DNA of 64,000 nucleotides from an uncultured Porphyromonadaceae bacterium (GTDB taxonomy: Bacteria > Bacteroidota > Bacteroidia > Bacteroidales > Barnesiellaceae_A): NCBI GenBank assembly GCA_900538705.1, contig UPZG01000006.1, positions 54,231 through 118,230 on the forward strand. The letters are read 5' to 3'. The notes below the pieces were generated by a model. It searched no databases. It worked only from the letters and a program-made list of their open reading frames with translations, and was not told the DNA's origin. The number at the start of each line of letters is the position of its first letter. The first letter of the stretch is position 1. Of this stretch, positions 9,117-17,574 are shown in pieces. Made by a program: the position numbers and the translations under genes.

Positions 9117-9488
9117 ATGTCAACATTTCTTACTATTCTGATTCTTATCGCGTCTTTGCTGATGATAGGGGTCGTGCTGATACAAAAATCAAAAGGAGGA
9201 GGCTTGGCTTCAAACTTTGCTTCGTCTAACCAAATCATGGGTGTACGCAAGACAACCGATGTCGTAGAGAAAGCTACGTGGACTATTGCTGTTATTATCA
9301 TGGTATTGAGCATTGCTACGGTTTTCTTTATGCCTTCGCATCGTGCATCTTCTGAAGCAGAGCAATCTCTGATAGAGATACCTACACTGCCCGCTGCCCC
9401 TGCTACATCGGGTTTTGAAACAGCTCCTTCTGCTGAGACTCCTGCCGAAGCTCCTGTGCAGACGCCGGCTGAAACTCCTGTACAATAA
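9117..9488 (+). CDS. secG: Preprotein translocase subunit SecG
   Basis: SecG is the small accessory subunit of the SecYEG channel. The 123-residue protein has two membrane helices (residues 3-22 and about 56-73) around the family's glycine-rich loop KSKGGGLASNFASSNQIMG. The C-terminus is an A/P/T/E-rich tail made of near repeats of APAETP type, longer than in E. coli but common in Bacteroidetes. It is the last gene of the operon and is followed by a strong terminator. Confidence 0.95.
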   Translation: MSTFLTILILIASLLMIGVVLIQKSKGGGLASNFASSNQIMGVRKTTDVVEKATWTIAVIIMVLSIATVFFMPSHRASSEAEQSLIEIPTLPAAPATSGFETAPSAETPAEAPVQTPAETPVQ

Positions 9489-9512
9489 GGCGCGACAGCA
9501 TAGCATAAGTAT

Positions 9513-9547
9513 AACAAGAGGTACCGTATACAGCGGTACCTCTTGTT
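9513..9547 (+). terminator. Terminator after secG
   Basis: A perfect 14-bp stem (AACAAGAGGTACCG at 513-526 of this kilobase, complement at 534-547) with a 7-nt loop lies 24 bp after the secG stop and is followed by GTTTG. The T-rich right arm supports intrinsic termination. Confidence 0.75.
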
Positions 9548-9655
9548 GTTTGTAGCTGTGAGTACTTTTTTAAGAGCGATTGGAAGATATTGCTATTATG
9601 ATGTATAGGAGTGCTAAGTTATGGCGAGATTGTCCGTTCTCTTGTCCAATAATAT

Positions 9656-9692
9656 CGAACGCCATTCCCAAAGAGCAGGGGAATGGCGTTCG
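9656..9692 (-). terminator. Terminator after the outer-membrane barrel gene
   Basis: A perfect 14-bp inverted repeat (CGAACGCCATTCCC and its complement) with a 9-nt loop lies 20 bp beyond the minus-strand stop at 9713. The U-tract is weak (GATATT), so termination could be partial. Confidence 0.55.
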
Positions 9693-9712
9693 CTGTATTT
9701 GATATGTTTTGT

Positions 9713-10429
9713 TTAGTCTAACGACAGTGTATAGCCTACACTTACCATGATATTACCGGTTTTTATGCTGCCACTGTATCCCATGGCGTGAGTTGTAATG
9801 TCAAACAAGCCCCAATCGTATGCAGCGCCGATAAAAAATTCGTTGTACGTAAAGCCTATGCCAAATTGCAGACCTGCATCGAAACGGTGTAGTCCTCCTT
9901 CACCTTTGACGAAAGGATTGCCTAAGAAATCGCCTATGTTTATCAATTCGTCTTTTATAATGTTGTCTTTTACGTTACCACCTACACCGCAAGCAACAAA
10001 TGCGCCGGCATTGAGTTGTAGCATAAAGTCGTCGGCCAGTTCTATACGGAACGAAGCTAACACCGGAATTTCCAAGTAGTATAGCTCATATAGTCGTCGC
10101 CAATCATAGTTGGGATTATCTGTATTTGAAAGGTAGAAGTCGAAACTTTTGGTTGTGAAATATACTCCAGGTTGTATATAGAACCATTTAGTAATGCCTA
10201 TATCGGTAATGACACCAAAATGACCGCCAAACTCTTTATCAAAGCGGGTGTTGATACCCCGTTGTGACAATTCGTTAGCGAGAGTATTATTGTATGAGCC
10301 TTGTGACGATGAGATATTCAGTCCTCCACGGAATCCTATGGCTATGTCTTCGCGTTCTATTCTGTCGGCAACGGCAGTATTGCAGATACAGCACACGCTC
10401 AACAGTGTGATAATTATACTTTTTTTCAT
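9713..10429 (-). CDS. Outer-membrane beta-barrel protein (porin/PorT-like family)
   Basis: A 238-residue protein with a cleavable signal peptide (MKKSIIITLLSVCCICNTAVA), then alternating aromatic beta strands and glycine-rich turns such as FRGGLNISSSQG and LQFGIGFTYNEFFIGAAYDWGLF. It ends in a strand typical of barrel C-termini (IMVSVGYTLSLD). This pattern matches the Bacteroidetes outer-membrane beta-barrel domain of about 200 residues. The specific function is unknown. It lies 37 bp downstream of the kinase-like gene on the same strand. Confidence 0.8.
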   Translation of the reverse strand: MKKSIIITLLSVCCICNTAVADRIEREDIAIGFRGGLNISSSQGSYNNTLANELSQRGINTRFDKEFGGHFGVITDIGITKWFYIQPGVYFTTKSFDFYLSNTDNPNYDWRRLYELYYLEIPVLASFRIELADDFMLQLNAGAFVACGVGGNVKDNIIKDELINIGDFLGNPFVKGEGGLHRFDAGLQFGIGFTYNEFFIGAAYDWGLFDITTHAMGYSGSIKTGNIMVSVGYTLSLD

Positions 10430-10466
10430 ATTGTCGGGTGGGTATTGTATGAGATAATATAATTGT

Positions 10467-11093
10467 TTATCGCGTCATTTTCTCTTTGACAAAGGCTGCT
10501 ATCCATTCTGCTGTTTTTTGGCAACCCAGTATGGAGGAGTTGATGCACATATCGTAAGAAGCTCCGTCGCCCCATGTCTTGTCGGTGTAGAAGTTGTAGT
10601 AGGCCGACCGGACTTTGTTACGTTTTATGGCCAACTCTTCGGCTTCTTTCTCGGTAACACCAGTGTTGCGATTGACGATTCGTTGTATACGGTCGCGCAT
10701 AGGAGCATGAATGAATACGCTGAAACAATTGGGATTTTCCCGTAAAATATAGTCGGCGCAGCGACCTACGATAACTGCAGGGGTGGCATCGGCTATTTTG
10801 CGTATAACGTCCGATTGTAGTTTGAAGATAGTCTCTTCAGAGAGTCCGCCCACTGCGGGTATGCCGTTTATTCCAGCCACCCATCCCATAGAGACAGCAT
10901 TTATAAAGCGGTTGGGAGCTTTTTCGTCGGCACGCTCAAAATGCTCGGCACACAGTCCGCTCGCTTTGGAAGCTTCATAGATAAGTTCTTTGTCGTAATA
11001 TTTTATATCGAGTAGTTCGGCGAGCATTTTGCCTATCTCGCGGCCGCCGCTACCGAATTGTCGTCCTATGGTGATGATGAGATTTTGGTTCAT
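10467..11093 (-). CDS. Cytidylate kinase-like family protein
   Basis: A 208-residue P-loop protein. The nucleotide-binding loop IGRQFGSGGREIGKMLAE near the N-terminus is the diverged form that defines the cytidylate-kinase-like family, distinct from canonical Cmk. A central VIVGRCADYIL and an R-rich region (MRDRIQRIVNR) resemble the NMP-binding and lid segments. Family members are common in Bacteroidetes and Firmicutes; the true substrate is not established. It probably shares a transcript with the barrel gene downstream. Confidence 0.85.
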   Translation of the reverse strand: MNQNLIITIGRQFGSGGREIGKMLAELLDIKYYDKELIYEASKASGLCAEHFERADEKAPNRFINAVSMGWVAGINGIPAVGGLSEETIFKLQSDVIRKIADATPAVIVGRCADYILRENPNCFSVFIHAPMRDRIQRIVNRNTGVTEKEAEELAIKRNKVRSAYYNFYTDKTWGDGASYDMCINSSILGCQKTAEWIAAFVKEKMTR

Positions 11094-11250
11094 AGTGTGA
11101 TGTTTTTAGATTGACAAACAGGTATTTGATTTGTATAGGTATTGAGTGTAGCTATACTTCTTTTGTTGTATGAAGGGTAATATAAGTCCTTTTTTACTCT
11201 TCTCTTTGAGAACAAATTTAATAAATAAAATGATGAAGTTATTGTATTTC

Positions 11251-12438
11251 TTATAAAAAGTTTTTTTCTTCTATGATGATATAGGCCTGGTAGGACGTAT
11301 CGTCATATAGTGGCGTGAGTGGGATGAAACCTGCGATAATACGTTTGTCTTTTATTATCATCGGATACTTTTTTTGCAGTGCTTGTTGTCGTTCTCTGTG
11401 TTGTGAAGGAGACTTCTCATACACTACGTGGTAGCTGCCGCTACTTCCTTCAGCAACATAATAACGGTTGATGTGATGGGCTACAATACCCATATTCATG
11501 CGTAAGTTTAACTCTATGCATGGATGCAGGCAGATGTCGGTATTGTTTCGATATAAAATGGAATCTATCCCGAAATAGCCCTTATAGTGGGGCGCAATGA
11601 GTTGGCTGGTAATCAGTCGTAATGTGTCGCGGACATTATGTAGCGTATCTATGGGAATGAGATGAGACAGATGTCTCTCTATGGCTGTATCAGAGGCGAG
11701 GATGTTGTGGGTATAGCAGCCGTGGAGGTCGGTATTGAAAAGAGAATAACCTGTAAACTGTGTCTGAATTCCGTCGCTGTGGAACTCAAAGGCGAGGTCT
11801 ACTATTTTGTCGAATAGAATTTCGCCCATGATGTAGCCTTGCTTGCGTAATATGCCTTCTGCTTGCCTGGCTATGGAGAAATTGTATGTTCCGTTGGTGC
11901 GTATGATACCGCGTCCGCTGCTCGACCAGGGGGCTTTAAGTAGTGTTGCATGATGAGTTTCGATAAAGTGTTTTATTTCTGCAGCATCATACAGTATTTC
12001 GGGCGCTGGAGGAAGGGGTAAATTAGGTAGTATGCTGGCAATGTGTTGCCATATATCGCGAGTTGTGGCGCGCCCCGATAACCGACGTATTTCTACTATT
12101 TGTTGGTTGTCGGGCAGTAAATGTTTTTCTATTCCAGCCTTCTCGAGCTGTTGACATATGTAGGTACTCCATCCCCAAGGATAGCAATCCCATTCGCCCG
12201 GCGGGAGTGATGAAACTGCTTGAGAGCAAATACCTAAGTTTTCTATGACTCGTTGCAAGTCAGAAGGAATGGCCTGTTGCGATAGAACGAGGCTGTTGTC
12301 ATCGGCATACCACAGTGGTAGTAGTGACAAATCGGCTGCTATTTTGCGGGCTGCTGGTGGCGGGGTGTAGTATCGTTTATTGGTGGCGAGAGCCAAGTCG
12401 TTCTCAGGAGCGAAAAGATAGACCTTCTGTGATGTCAT
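11251..12438 (-). CDS. ATP-grasp-like protein of unknown function
   Basis: About 395 residues. I start at the ATG at 12438 (MTSQKVYLFAPENDLAL); the longer reading adds 30 hydrophobic residues with no signal-peptide shape. The segment LLKAPWSSSGRGI at about residues 195-207 is the lysine and glycine-rich loop of the ATP-grasp fold, and later acidic residues in GIDSILYRN and ELNLRMNMG match metal- and ATP-binding positions. It should therefore ligate an amine to a carboxylate, but the substrate is unknown. It is isolated by about 150 bp from its downstream neighbour. Confidence 0.7.
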   Translation of the reverse strand: MTSQKVYLFAPENDLALATNKRYYTPPPAARKIAADLSLLPLWYADDNSLVLSQQAIPSDLQRVIENLGICSQAVSSLPPGEWDCYPWGWSTYICQQLEKAGIEKHLLPDNQQIVEIRRLSGRATTRDIWQHIASILPNLPLPPAPEILYDAAEIKHFIETHHATLLKAPWSSSGRGIIRTNGTYNFSIARQAEGILRKQGYIMGEILFDKIVDLAFEFHSDGIQTQFTGYSLFNTDLHGCYTHNILASDTAIERHLSHLIPIDTLHNVRDTLRLITSQLIAPHYKGYFGIDSILYRNNTDICLHPCIELNLRMNMGIVAHHINRYYVAEGSSGSYHVVYEKSPSQHRERQQALQKKYPMIIKDKRIIAGFIPLTPLYDDTSYQAYIIIEEKNFL

Positions 12439-12775
12439 AACAAGTATTTTCGATGCAAAAATACGAAAAGGTGAATGGAGTATAAAATAATATAGAAACT
12501 CGTTTCTTATATTTTTTCTCCAAACCACATCCTGCTTTATTCAAAAATGGTGGAAATTTTTGTCGTATAACATTGAGTCGTGTAGTTGATGTATGACAAA
12601 CAGGAAAAGAAGTGATGATTTGTCAACTTAGAATGGTGTGAAATATGAAAGCTGTGGATGATTGTATAAATTGTAAGAAAATGTGGAGGGAATATGGAGG
12701 TAGTCTGAAAAAGAAAGGGTTCCTTCTGAACTAAGATTCAGAAGAAACCCCATAAGAAGTATGCTTGTAAGGTGT
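12439..12775. other. Intergenic region with one terminator
   Basis: About 337 bp separate the ATP-grasp-like gene from the MFS carrier gene, and both are on the minus strand. The part near 12480-12540 is very AT-rich and probably holds the promoter of the ATP-grasp-like gene. I see no reading frame worth calling and no RNA gene. The only clear structure is the terminator at 12717-12750. Confidence 0.5.
12717..12750 (-). terminator. Terminator of the galactose operon
   Basis: An inverted repeat of 14 bp per arm (GGGTTCCTTCTGAA with complement TTCAGAAGAAACCC, mismatched at two central bases) lies 26 bp beyond the MFS gene stop. On the minus strand it is followed by CTTTCTTTTTC, a usable U-tract. 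Confidence 0.65.
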
Positions 12776-13987
12776 TTATTTAGTCCTTATCTTAGAGCCT
12801 AAGAGGGTAAACCACAAAATGTAAGCATAATAGATAAAGAGTGTGCCAACGGCCACACCGATACCCAATGCCGGGCTGTCGACAATGCTACCCATGATGA
12901 GGGGCAGGATGGCTGCACCTACCACGCCGGTATTGATGACACCCGATGCCTCTTTGGTATGAGGCCCAAGATCTTGTAAACCGAGGTTGAAGATAAGCGG
13001 CCACATCACAGAGTGGAACAAACCGGTGATGATGAGGGCGTAGATGCTGTAAATACCCGGCAGTACAAACGAGAGAGCTACACAAGCTGCTGCAATGGAG
13101 AGGCAGGTGGCAAGTAAGGGACGAGCCTGGAAGCGTGTAAGTACGATTGTTCCTAATGCACGACCAACGAGCATGCCGCCCCAGTAGAACGAAAGCAAGG
13201 TAGTGGGGTCGCCCTCGATACCCAGTGACCGTATTTTAGCGGGCAAGAGGCTGGGTATGCCAATCTCAACACCCATGTATGCGACAATACCCAGAAGGCA
13301 AAGCCACACGTGAGGATACTTATAGGCACTCTTCTTGTAGCTCATATCTTCTGTCGTCTTATTCTCTTCTTTGGCCTCGTTTATTTCAGGCAATTTCAGC
13401 TTGATAAGAATAACGCAAAGAATGAGTGTAAAGATACCAAGACCGAGGAACGGGAACTTGATAGACGATGCACTGTACCCTTCGCTACCCGATACGATAA
13501 GCATCGATACGAATAGCGGTGCTACCGTTGTGGCAAGAGAGTTGAAGGTTTGGCTCAAGGTCATACGGAAGGCACCTTTTTCGGGAGCTCCCAGTACCAT
13601 CACATAGGGATTTGATACCAATTGCAGCAATACAATACCTATGGCTACGCAGAACATGCAGCTTAGGAAGATGTAGTAAATGCTCGATGTTTCTCCCCAT
13701 ATTGCAATACCACCAAAATTGAGTACAAAGCCCAAGGCGATGATGGCAAGGCCTAAAACAAGGGTTGTCTTGTAACCCAACTTCTTCATGAGAATTCCAA
13801 GCGGAATAGAGAGAATATATGCGCCATAGAAGGCCGTATTGACGAGTTGTCCTTGTGTCTCGGTAAGTCCGAACGTTTGCTTGCAGAAGTCAATCATGGA
13901 GTTGTTCATTGTCGTAACAAAGCCGAGCAAGAAACAAACGATGATGACAACTGTGAGCGCAAACGTGTAATTAGGTTGTTGTTTCAT
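12776..13987 (-). CDS. MFS sugar transporter of the FucP/GlcP type
   Basis: A 403-residue inner-membrane proton symporter with twelve hydrophobic segments. The FucP-like family marks are visible: the opening FLLGFVTTMNNSMIDFCKQTF (loop after helix 1), NTAFYGAYILSIPLG, LVSNPYVMVLG and the late LIFNLGLQDLGPHTKEASGVI. It is the last gene of the galM-galK-nucleotidyltransferase unit, which makes galactose or a galactose-containing product the likely substrate, although related carriers move glucose or fucose. Confidence 0.9.
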   Translation of the reverse strand: MKQQPNYTFALTVVIIVCFLLGFVTTMNNSMIDFCKQTFGLTETQGQLVNTAFYGAYILSIPLGILMKKLGYKTTLVLGLAIIALGFVLNFGGIAIWGETSSIYYIFLSCMFCVAIGIVLLQLVSNPYVMVLGAPEKGAFRMTLSQTFNSLATTVAPLFVSMLIVSGSEGYSASSIKFPFLGLGIFTLILCVILIKLKLPEINEAKEENKTTEDMSYKKSAYKYPHVWLCLLGIVAYMGVEIGIPSLLPAKIRSLGIEGDPTTLLSFYWGGMLVGRALGTIVLTRFQARPLLATCLSIAAACVALSFVLPGIYSIYALIITGLFHSVMWPLIFNLGLQDLGPHTKEASGVINTGVVGAAILPLIMGSIVDSPALGIGVAVGTLFIYYAYILWFTLLGSKIRTK

Positions 13988-14004
13988 GGTTTTCTATTTG
14001 TGGT

Positions 14005-14910
14005 TCAATCAAAAAGTTTTTCAGGATATTCGCCGGCATCGACGAGCTGTTGTATCTTGTCGACAACCGATTGGCGGTCGGCTGCATATGTTACGCCAAA
14101 CCAACGAGCTGTCGTATCGAGAACTTTTACCGTCGAGGTGCCTTCCTTGATAAGTTTGTTAACCATCAGCGGTATGAAGAACTCGGCTTTCAGATTGGCA
14201 ATATTCTCTTTGAGAAATTCCGAGAAGTATGCCTCTGAGTGCTCAAAATAGTCGGGAGTAAAGCCCCACATATTCATCGATACCGGGGTATTGTCGTCTA
14301 TGGCTACCCATTGGTCGTTGTCGTCTTTATATTTCACAACGCCATCGATGCGTTGTATCTGTGTACGCTCTACAACATCGGTAAGCATACGGTTGCTGTC
14401 CATGGCGCAAATGCCACGAGCTACGCTACCGCTTTCAGATAGCGTGTTACCTACACGGTAGCCCACCATGCAGTAGTGGTTTTGGGTACCTTCCATAGCC
14501 GAGAGAGCTTTGCCCAGCACGGCAAAACTGTCGCGTCCGTAGAAGTCGTCGGCGTTGATAACGGCAAACGGCTCTTTGATAACATCTTTTCCCATGAGTA
14601 CAGCGTGGTTGGTTCCCCACGGCTTTACTCTGTCGGCAGGGCAGCTAAATCCTTCGGGAAGCTTGTCGAGCGATTGGAATACAAGTTCTACCGGTATATG
14701 ATTGATGTATTTATTGAGAATCTTTTCACGGAAATCTTGCTCAAAATCTTTTCTGATTACAAATACAACTTTTCCAAATCCGCCGCGAATAGCGTCGAAG
14801 ATAGAATAGTCCATAATAGTTTCTCCGTTAGGACCTAGTCCGTCGAGCTGTTTCAGACCTCCGTAGCGGCTACCCATACCGGCAGCCAAAACAAATAGTG
14901 TAGGTTTCAT
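14005..14910 (-). CDS. Sugar-phosphate nucleotidyltransferase-like protein
   Basis: A 301-residue GT-A-fold nucleotidyltransferase. The N-terminal LAAGMGSRYGGLKQLDGLG is the nucleotide-binding signature (G-x-G-x-R with K/Q), and AVINADDFYGRDSF contains the metal-binding Asp. It lacks the left-handed helix domain of GlmU. Its place between galK and the sugar carrier suggests activation or salvage of galactose-1-phosphate, a role otherwise filled by GalT, which is absent here. That role is inference. It is separated from galK by 31 bp and from the MFS gene by 17 bp. Confidence 0.85.
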   Translation of the reverse strand: MKPTLFVLAAGMGSRYGGLKQLDGLGPNGETIMDYSIFDAIRGGFGKVVFVIRKDFEQDFREKILNKYINHIPVELVFQSLDKLPEGFSCPADRVKPWGTNHAVLMGKDVIKEPFAVINADDFYGRDSFAVLGKALSAMEGTQNHYCMVGYRVGNTLSESGSVARGICAMDSNRMLTDVVERTQIQRIDGVVKYKDDNDQWVAIDDNTPVSMNMWGFTPDYFEHSEAYFSEFLKENIANLKAEFFIPLMVNKLIKEGTSTVKVLDTTARWFGVTYAADRQSVVDKIQQLVDAGEYPEKLFD

Positions 14911-14941
14911 AATTTATAGTGTATTTTTGTATTTGTCTGTG

Positions 14942-16096
14942 TTAGCATATTTTGCGGGCGCCGTCAGAAATAACAACGTCGTATACCTTGGGGAACTTGC
15001 CGTATTTTTTGTGGTAGGCATCTTTGGCGCGGGCGATGAATGCGTCGTACAATTCGTCTTTTACCAGGTTGATTGTGCAACCACCGAAACCACCGCCCAT
15101 AACACGTGAGCCTGTTACGCCACACTCGCGGGCTATGTCATTGAGGAAGTCAAGCTCTTCGCAGCTTACTTCGTAGAGCTTGCTCATGCCATGATGCGTT
15201 TCGTACATTTTTTGTCCTACGGTTTCATAGTCGCCACGTTCGAGGGCATCGCATACATCGAGTACACGTTGTATCTCTTCAATCACATATTCGGCACGCA
15301 TGTAGTCTTCGGCCGTTACATCACCTTTTACCTCTTGGAGCATCTCCAAAGTAGCATCGCGCAAGAACTCTACATGTTGGTGCTTTTTTTGTATGGCGGC
15401 TACCACCGACTCGCAGCTTTGCCGACGTTTATTGTATGCGCTCGATGCCAGTTCGTGTTTTACTACTGAGTCGAGTAATACGAGGCGATAACCTTCGGGT
15501 TTGAAGGGGAAATATTGATATTCGAGTGAACGGCAATCAAGACGTATGAGGCTGCCTGCTTTCCCAAATACTGAGGCAAACTGGTCCATGATGCCACAAT
15601 TTACACCGCAGTAGTTGTGTTCTGTAGCTTGTCCCACTTTGGCCAGCTCGAATTTATCTATTTTGTTATTGCCAAACAGGTCGTTAAGGGCGTATGCATA
15701 GGTACTTTCTAATGCTGCCGATGATGACATGCCAGCTCCGAGGGGAACATCGCCTGCAAAGGCTGTGTTGAAGCCTTTGACATCTACACCACGTTTAATC
15801 ATCTCGCGGCATACGCCGAAGATGTAGCGAGCCCATGATGTGCGCGGAGCATCTTCTTCGTTGAGCCCAAACTCTACGTAGTCTTTCATATCTATTGAGT
15901 AGGCACGTACTTTGTCGGTACCGTTGGGACGTATCTCTGCTACCATACCTTTGTCTATGGCACCGGGGAATACGTAACCGCCATTGTAGTCGGTATGTTC
16001 GCCTATGAGGTTGATACGGCCGGGAGAGGCATATACGTTGCCGGTTTGTCCATCGAAATGTTTTATAAATCTGCTTCTTACAAATTCTATATCCAT
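14942..16096 (-). CDS. galK: Galactokinase
   Basis: GalK phosphorylates alpha-D-galactose at C1 with ATP, the first committed step of the Leloir pathway. The GHMP-family motifs are all present: galactokinase signature GRINLIGEHTDYNGG (about residues 26-40), ATP loop VPLGAGMSSSAALE, catalytic base region NYCGVNCGIMDQFAS, and C-terminal GGGFGGCTINLV. At 384 residues it has the usual length. It lies 45 bp downstream of galM. Confidence 0.97.
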   Translation of the reverse strand: MDIEFVRSRFIKHFDGQTGNVYASPGRINLIGEHTDYNGGYVFPGAIDKGMVAEIRPNGTDKVRAYSIDMKDYVEFGLNEEDAPRTSWARYIFGVCREMIKRGVDVKGFNTAFAGDVPLGAGMSSSAALESTYAYALNDLFGNNKIDKFELAKVGQATEHNYCGVNCGIMDQFASVFGKAGSLIRLDCRSLEYQYFPFKPEGYRLVLLDSVVKHELASSAYNKRRQSCESVVAAIQKKHQHVEFLRDATLEMLQEVKGDVTAEDYMRAEYVIEEIQRVLDVCDALERGDYETVGQKMYETHHGMSKLYEVSCEELDFLNDIARECGVTGSRVMGGGFGGCTINLVKDELYDAFIARAKDAYHKKYGKFPKVYDVVISDGARKIC

Positions 16097-16141
16097 AATA
16101 TTAATGTATTAAGGGGGTTAACAATGAAAATTATATTCTTT

Positions 16142-17221
16142 CTATTTTTCTACGCTGAATGCAAATGTGGTGCGGCTTGTAAAAGTTTCGCCTTTACGCA
16201 AGATTGTAGTAGGATATTGCGGATGGTTAGGCGAGTCGGGGTAGTGTTGTGTCTCTAAACAGAATGCCGATTGAGAGGGATAGAATAATCCTTTCTTCCC
16301 TTCTGACTTGGCTGCGAGCCAGTTGGCTGTGTATAACTGTATACCCGGTTCGGTAGTATATACGGTCATGACAATGCCTGTACGAGGTGATGAGCAACGT
16401 GCAGCCTCGGCATATATGCCGTTACCTTTGTCGAGTACGTAGCAGTGGTCATATCCACGACCGAAAATGAGTTGCTCGAAGTTTTCATTTATGCGTTCGC
16501 CTATAGTATGTGGCGTAGTAAAGTCCATGGGCGTTTCAGCTACAGGCACGGGGTCTCCATAAGGTATTGAGGTTTCGTCGGCAGGAAGATATTTCGAGGC
16601 ATGTATTGTGAGCACATGGTCGTGTACGGTTGGTATTCCTGCTCCTGAGAGATTGAAGAAAGCGTGGTTTGTCAGGTTTAACACAGTGTCCTTGTCGGTA
16701 GTGGCTTGGTATATAAGTTCTACCTCGTTATTATCGGTTAGGTGATAGGTGACCGAGACGTGCAGGGTACCGGGAAAGCCTTCTTCGCCATCGGGCGACG
16801 TATATTGTAATTTGAGGGTTTGCTCATCGGGTTGCTCGGCATCCCATATTTTTGAGTTAAATCCTTTAACCCCACCGTGCAGGTTGTTGGGCCCGTTATT
16901 GATGGCAAGTTTGTCATATACAACACCATCAATTTCAAAACGGCCGCGTGCTATGCGGTTGGCATAGCGACCACATACGGCACCGAAATAGGGCTCTTCG
17001 GTTGTAAGGTAATCGGCAATAGAAGAGTGCCCCGTAACGACATCGGTCATTACTCCGTTACGGTCGGGTACTAAAAGCGAAACGATGCGGGCACCATAGT
17101 TACAAATGGTCAGCTCGCATCCGTTATGATTGGTCAGTGTATACAGACGGGATTCTTTTCCGTCGATAGTAGTACGGAAATTTTTATCATCCAATCCCGA
17201 CAGAGTCAGTTTATTAGACAT
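16142..17221 (-). CDS. galM: Aldose 1-epimerase (galactose mutarotase)
   Basis: GalM interconverts the beta and alpha anomers of galactose, supplying alpha-galactose to GalK. The 359-residue protein has the family substrate His in LTNHAFFNLSG and the catalytic Glu in FCLETQHYPDSPNHPQYP, with GRYANRIARGRF near the N-terminus. There is no signal peptide, so it acts in the cytosol. It is the first gene of the galactose operon, with a -7 promoter element about 70 bp upstream. Confidence 0.95.
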   Translation of the reverse strand: MSNKLTLSGLDDKNFRTTIDGKESRLYTLTNHNGCELTICNYGARIVSLLVPDRNGVMTDVVTGHSSIADYLTTEEPYFGAVCGRYANRIARGRFEIDGVVYDKLAINNGPNNLHGGVKGFNSKIWDAEQPDEQTLKLQYTSPDGEEGFPGTLHVSVTYHLTDNNEVELIYQATTDKDTVLNLTNHAFFNLSGAGIPTVHDHVLTIHASKYLPADETSIPYGDPVPVAETPMDFTTPHTIGERINENFEQLIFGRGYDHCYVLDKGNGIYAEAARCSSPRTGIVMTVYTTEPGIQLYTANWLAAKSEGKKGLFYPSQSAFCLETQHYPDSPNHPQYPTTILRKGETFTSRTTFAFSVEK

Positions 17222-17288
17222 GCGTGTATTAGATTTTACAGATTAACCTTATTAATTCCTATTGAAGGGCATTGCCCTAATTGTGCCC

Positions 17289-17296
17289 CAAAGTTA
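17289..17296 (-). promoter_or_regulatory. -7 promoter element of the galM operon
   Basis: The minus strand reads TAACTTTG here, a perfect TAnnTTTG element, about 68 bp upstream of the galM start. No clear -33 element is seen at normal spacing. The rest of the 353-bp gap up to 17574 holds only the PL9 terminator. Confidence 0.5.
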
Positions 17297-17502
17297 ACTA
17301 AAAATACCCTATACTTATATGGTTTTTGTTGCATAAAATGTTAAAACGTGTCATTTCTTTATGAGATGGCTTTTAGCCTTGTTGCGTCGTGCATTTTTCT
17401 CTTTACAGGGAGTATGATAACAGGAAATTTATAACGATGAGATATATCAATGGGGGCTCGTCTGATTGACAACCGTAGCTGGGGCAATAGCTTTTTGAAA
17501 CA

Positions 17503-17532
17503 ACAAGCGCGACTCTCCCGAGCCGCGCTTGT
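17503..17532 (-). terminator. Terminator after the PL9 lyase gene
   Basis: A 9-bp perfect stem (ACAAGCGCG with its complement) lies 43 bp beyond the minus-strand stop and is followed by TGTTTC on that strand. Confidence 0.6.
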
Positions 17533-17574
17533 GTTTGAAAGTGATAGTTATAAAAGTGGTATTATTTTGAGAAA

